From contig JAJZRM010000121.1 of the NCBI GenBank assembly GCA_021802685.1, positions 1-7,797 of the forward strand: a DNA stretch of 7,797 nucleotides, in the 5' to 3' direction. Source of the DNA: Deltaproteobacteria bacterium. GTDB lineage: Bacteria; Desulfobacterota; Deferrimicrobia; Deferrimicrobiales; Deferrimicrobiaceae. Of the stretch, positions 6,343 through 7,797 are shown one piece after another; the first letter of the stretch is position 1, and each line of letters begins with the position of its first letter. The notes under the pieces are model-generated. The model was not told the DNA's origin. It saw nothing but the letters and a program-made list of their open reading frames with translations, and made no database searches. The translations under genes and the position numbers were made by a program.

Positions 6343-6485
6343 CCCAAAACGACAGCCAGGGGGCCGGATGGGGAAGGCAGGACCCCACTTTCCTCCTCGG
6401 AGGCCGCTGGATTGTCGGGGGGGCCGTCCCGGTGGAAATGCTGCGAGAGGGGGCGCAAAAAATCGCCGTCGATCGGAGGCATTGA
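6339..6485 (+). pseudogene. Short ORF resembling the C-terminal tail of a DsbA-like thioredoxin-fold protein
   Basis: An open frame of 48 codons begins with GTG overlapping the NmrA-like stop (GTGA) and ends with TGA at 6483-6485. Its centre reads DPTFLLGGRWIVGGAVPVEMLREG, similar to the cis-Pro loop, strand and last helix of DsbA/FrnE-type proteins (a PTF-hydrophobic-xGxxxVxGAxPxExL pattern). No CxxC active site and no room for the rest of the domain exist here, so it is probably a gene remnant, possibly left by a deletion. The resemblance is from memory and could be coincidental. The opposite strand also has an open frame here, which I regard as a shadow. Confidence 0.35.
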
Positions 6486-6495
6486 AATATAGCCG

Positions 6496-7350
6496 TTACC
6501 GACGGCGTGGAAGATGAAAACCGCCCCGAACGAAGAAGCAGAGGGCGACGAAGAATAGCCCCACCCCGGCGTACTGGGCGGGGGTCAGCCCGGCGTACTT
6601 CGCGTCGATCAGCCGCAGAAAATCCATGAGGAAACGCGCCGGGACATAGAGGAGCGGGAAGAGGACGAGGAAGAAACCGGGGGGCCGGGCTTTCCGGTTC
6701 AGCACGAGGAACGCCGGCACGATCAGCAGCGACGTGTAAAGGAACTCGTACCACCCCAGGTCGTGGAACGCCATCCCCGACAGTTGTTCCTGTCCCGGCA
6801 GCTCCGCCAGCCGGCCGGCCGTTCCGTAGAAGTACGTGATATAGTCGCGGGCTCCCGGGGTCGCGAGGCTCACCCCCAACGGGAACGTTGTGATCGTGCC
6901 CGGATGGTCGTGTGCGACCGTGCACCCCAACCGGCCGATCGCCCAGGCGAAAGGGAAAACATACGCTATGGCGTCCAGGTACCTCAGGCGGTCGCCCGGG
7001 TCGACCCGTTTTTCCTTCACCCGGAAATAAAGCCAGAAACCGGACACGCCGCCGACGATTCCGCCGAACGAGCTGATGTCCTCCCAGAACCTCAGGAGAA
7101 GCAACGGGTCCGCCAGGACCTTCCCGGGAAAATAAGCGAGGACGGAGTACAGGTGCGCGACGACGAAGCCGCTGACGACCACGTACATGAGCAGATCGTT
7201 GCAGACCTCGGGATCCAGCCCGATGCGGCCGCACCGGACAATCGTCATCTTCCACCCGGCGATCACCGCAAGGGCGACGAGCGCTCCGAAGGCGTGAATC
7301 GCGACCGGTCCGAAAAGATGGACCTCTGGTTGGAGAAAGTATGGGACCAT
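6496..7350 (-). CDS. Prolipoprotein diacylglyceryl transferase (Lgt) family membrane protein, atypical
   Basis: A 284-residue polytopic membrane protein with the Lgt layout. It has an N-terminal helix after FGPVAIHAFG (13-22), the SSFGGIVGG block (93-101), AIGRLGC (137-143) for the Lgt signature, WYEFLYT (200-206), and a C-terminal YVPARFLMDFLRL (235-247) with LTPAQY. Lgt moves diacylglycerol from phosphatidylglycerol to the lipobox Cys of prelipoproteins. Here several positions needed in E. coli Lgt differ: Tyr26 corresponds to Phe21, His103 to Phe95, and Asn146 to Cys143. Arg143 and Arg239 equivalents (R140, R239) remain. Classical Lgt activity is therefore doubtful, and a second, regular lgt is expected elsewhere. 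ATG 7350 has only a distant AAGG; the long upstream extension overlaps the divergent SDR and is rejected. The final codons (GGFHLPRRR) give a basic cytoplasmic tail. Confidence 0.85.
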   Translation of the reverse strand: MVPYFLQPEVHLFGPVAIHAFGALVALAVIAGWKMTIVRCGRIGLDPEVCNDLLMYVVVSGFVVAHLYSVLAYFPGKVLADPLLLLRFWEDISSFGGIVGGVSGFWLYFRVKEKRVDPGDRLRYLDAIAYVFPFAWAIGRLGCTVAHDHPGTITTFPLGVSLATPGARDYITYFYGTAGRLAELPGQEQLSGMAFHDLGWYEFLYTSLLIVPAFLVLNRKARPPGFFLVLFPLLYVPARFLMDFLRLIDAKYAGLTPAQYAGVGLFFVALCFFVRGGFHLPRRR

Positions 7351-7380
7351 TGCATATATTAGACACCTTAAGGAGGGGCC
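7351..7380. promoter_or_regulatory. 30-bp divergent intergenic region (Lgt-like / SDR)
   Basis: This short gap separates the two divergent start codons. It contains the AT block CATATATTA (7353-7361), which gives TATATT (7355-7360) on the + strand and TAATAT on the - strand, followed by the strong AAGGAGG of the SDR gene. Any -35 element must lie inside the opposite gene. A TTGGAG at 7330-7335 is 19 bases from TATATT, a poor match. Confidence 0.3.
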
Positions 7381-7797
7381 ATGGCCATTGCCCTTGTGAC
7401 CGGGGCGACTTCTGGAATCGGCAATGCGTTCGCGCGGCGGCTGGCCTCGGAGGGGTATGGGCTGGTCCTCGTCGCGCGGAACGCCGCCCGCCTGGAGGAG
7501 ACCGCCGGAACCTTGCGGGATCGGCATGGCGTGGATGTCGAGCCGCTCCCCGCGGATCTGTCCGACCGCGGGCAGCTGGAGCGGGTGGCCGTACGGCTGC
7601 GCGACGAAAGCCGGCCGATCGACATCCTGGTCAACAATGCCGGGTTCGGCCTGGGCAAGCCGTTTCTGCAAGGTCCCGTGTCCGATGAGGAGCGCATGCT
7701 CGACGTCCTGGTCCGCGCCGTTCTCGTGCTCACCCGCGCCGCGGCGCCCGGCATGGTCGCCCGCGGCCGGGGAAACATCGTCACCGTGTCGTCGGTC
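7381..7797 (+). CDS. Classical SDR family oxidoreductase, N-terminal part (3' end outside window)
   Basis: The frame is open from ATG 7381 to the window edge, 139 codons, with AAGGAGG six bases upstream. It is the Rossmann half of a classical short-chain dehydrogenase/reductase: VTGATSGIGNAFA (6-18) binds the dinucleotide, Arg33 after the second strand suggests NADPH preference, ADLSD (58-62) contacts adenine, NNAG (85-88) is the fourth-strand motif, and the visible end, VTVSSV (134-139), carries the catalytic Ser. The Tyr-x-x-x-Lys pair lies beyond the window. The helix that normally reads DVNVRA reads DVLVRA (108-113), so the Asn of the Asn-Ser-Tyr-Lys tetrad is Leu110. It is divergent from the Lgt-like gene. 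The substrate cannot be predicted. Confidence 0.92.
   Translation, partial: MAIALVTGATSGIGNAFARRLASEGYGLVLVARNAARLEETAGTLRDRHGVDVEPLPADLSDRGQLERVAVRLRDESRPIDILVNNAGFGLGKPFLQGPVSDEERMLDVLVRAVLVLTRAAAPGMVARGRGNIVTVSSV

Noticed and set aside
6343..6495. A terminator between the convergent NmrA-like and Lgt-like genes.
   Set aside because: Only weak stems are present, such as a 5-bp TGGGG/CCCCA pair with a 9-base loop and no T-run, not enough to call.

Overview
The window is GC-rich and densely packed, with short intergenic gaps and strong AGGAGG-type ribosome binding sites. Its gene families (a COG3357-type HTH/zinc-ribbon regulator, a single-domain response regulator, DUF547, DUF302, and a TVP38/mercuric-reductase-like pair) suggest a deltaproteobacterium or Desulfuromonadota-like Gram-negative. 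That placement is inferred from protein flavour, not from a marker gene. I saw no rRNA, tRNA, CRISPR array, insertion sequence or phage gene.

Left part (1-840, + strand). The C-terminal end of a SEC-C/'LGGKTP'-type protein runs in from the left edge. It is followed by a decayed Fic-family gene. The Fic gene keeps a plausible N-terminal start and an unmistakable C-terminal region, but the catalytic core is missing and a frameshift lies near the end. A sigma70-like promoter framed by a perfect 9-bp inverted repeat precedes it, and a strong GAAA-loop hairpin terminator follows.

Middle part (839-5336, - strand). In transcription order this holds: a small HTH/zinc-ribbon regulator; a four-gene cassette of a mercuric-reductase-like flavoprotein, a TVP38/TMEM64 membrane protein (ATGA overlap), a secreted DUF547 protein (4 nt gap) and a secreted DUF302 protein; then an orphan single-domain response regulator. 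The DUF547 gene carries a one-base frameshift in a run of seven G. The cassette couples a cytoplasmic FAD/thiol oxidoreductase to a membrane protein and two exported proteins, which suggests an envelope-linked redox or transport function that is not established.

Right part (5440-7797). An NmrA-like atypical SDR gene is divergent from the HTH/zinc-ribbon regulator. After it come a short ORF resembling the tail of a DsbA-like protein, a divergent Lgt-family membrane protein on the - strand lacking several residues needed in E. coli Lgt, and, divergent from that across only 30 bp, a classical SDR truncated by the window edge. The most interesting items are the flavoprotein/TVP38/DUF547/DUF302 cassette, the atypical Lgt homologue and the Fic remnant with its promoter/operator arrangement.
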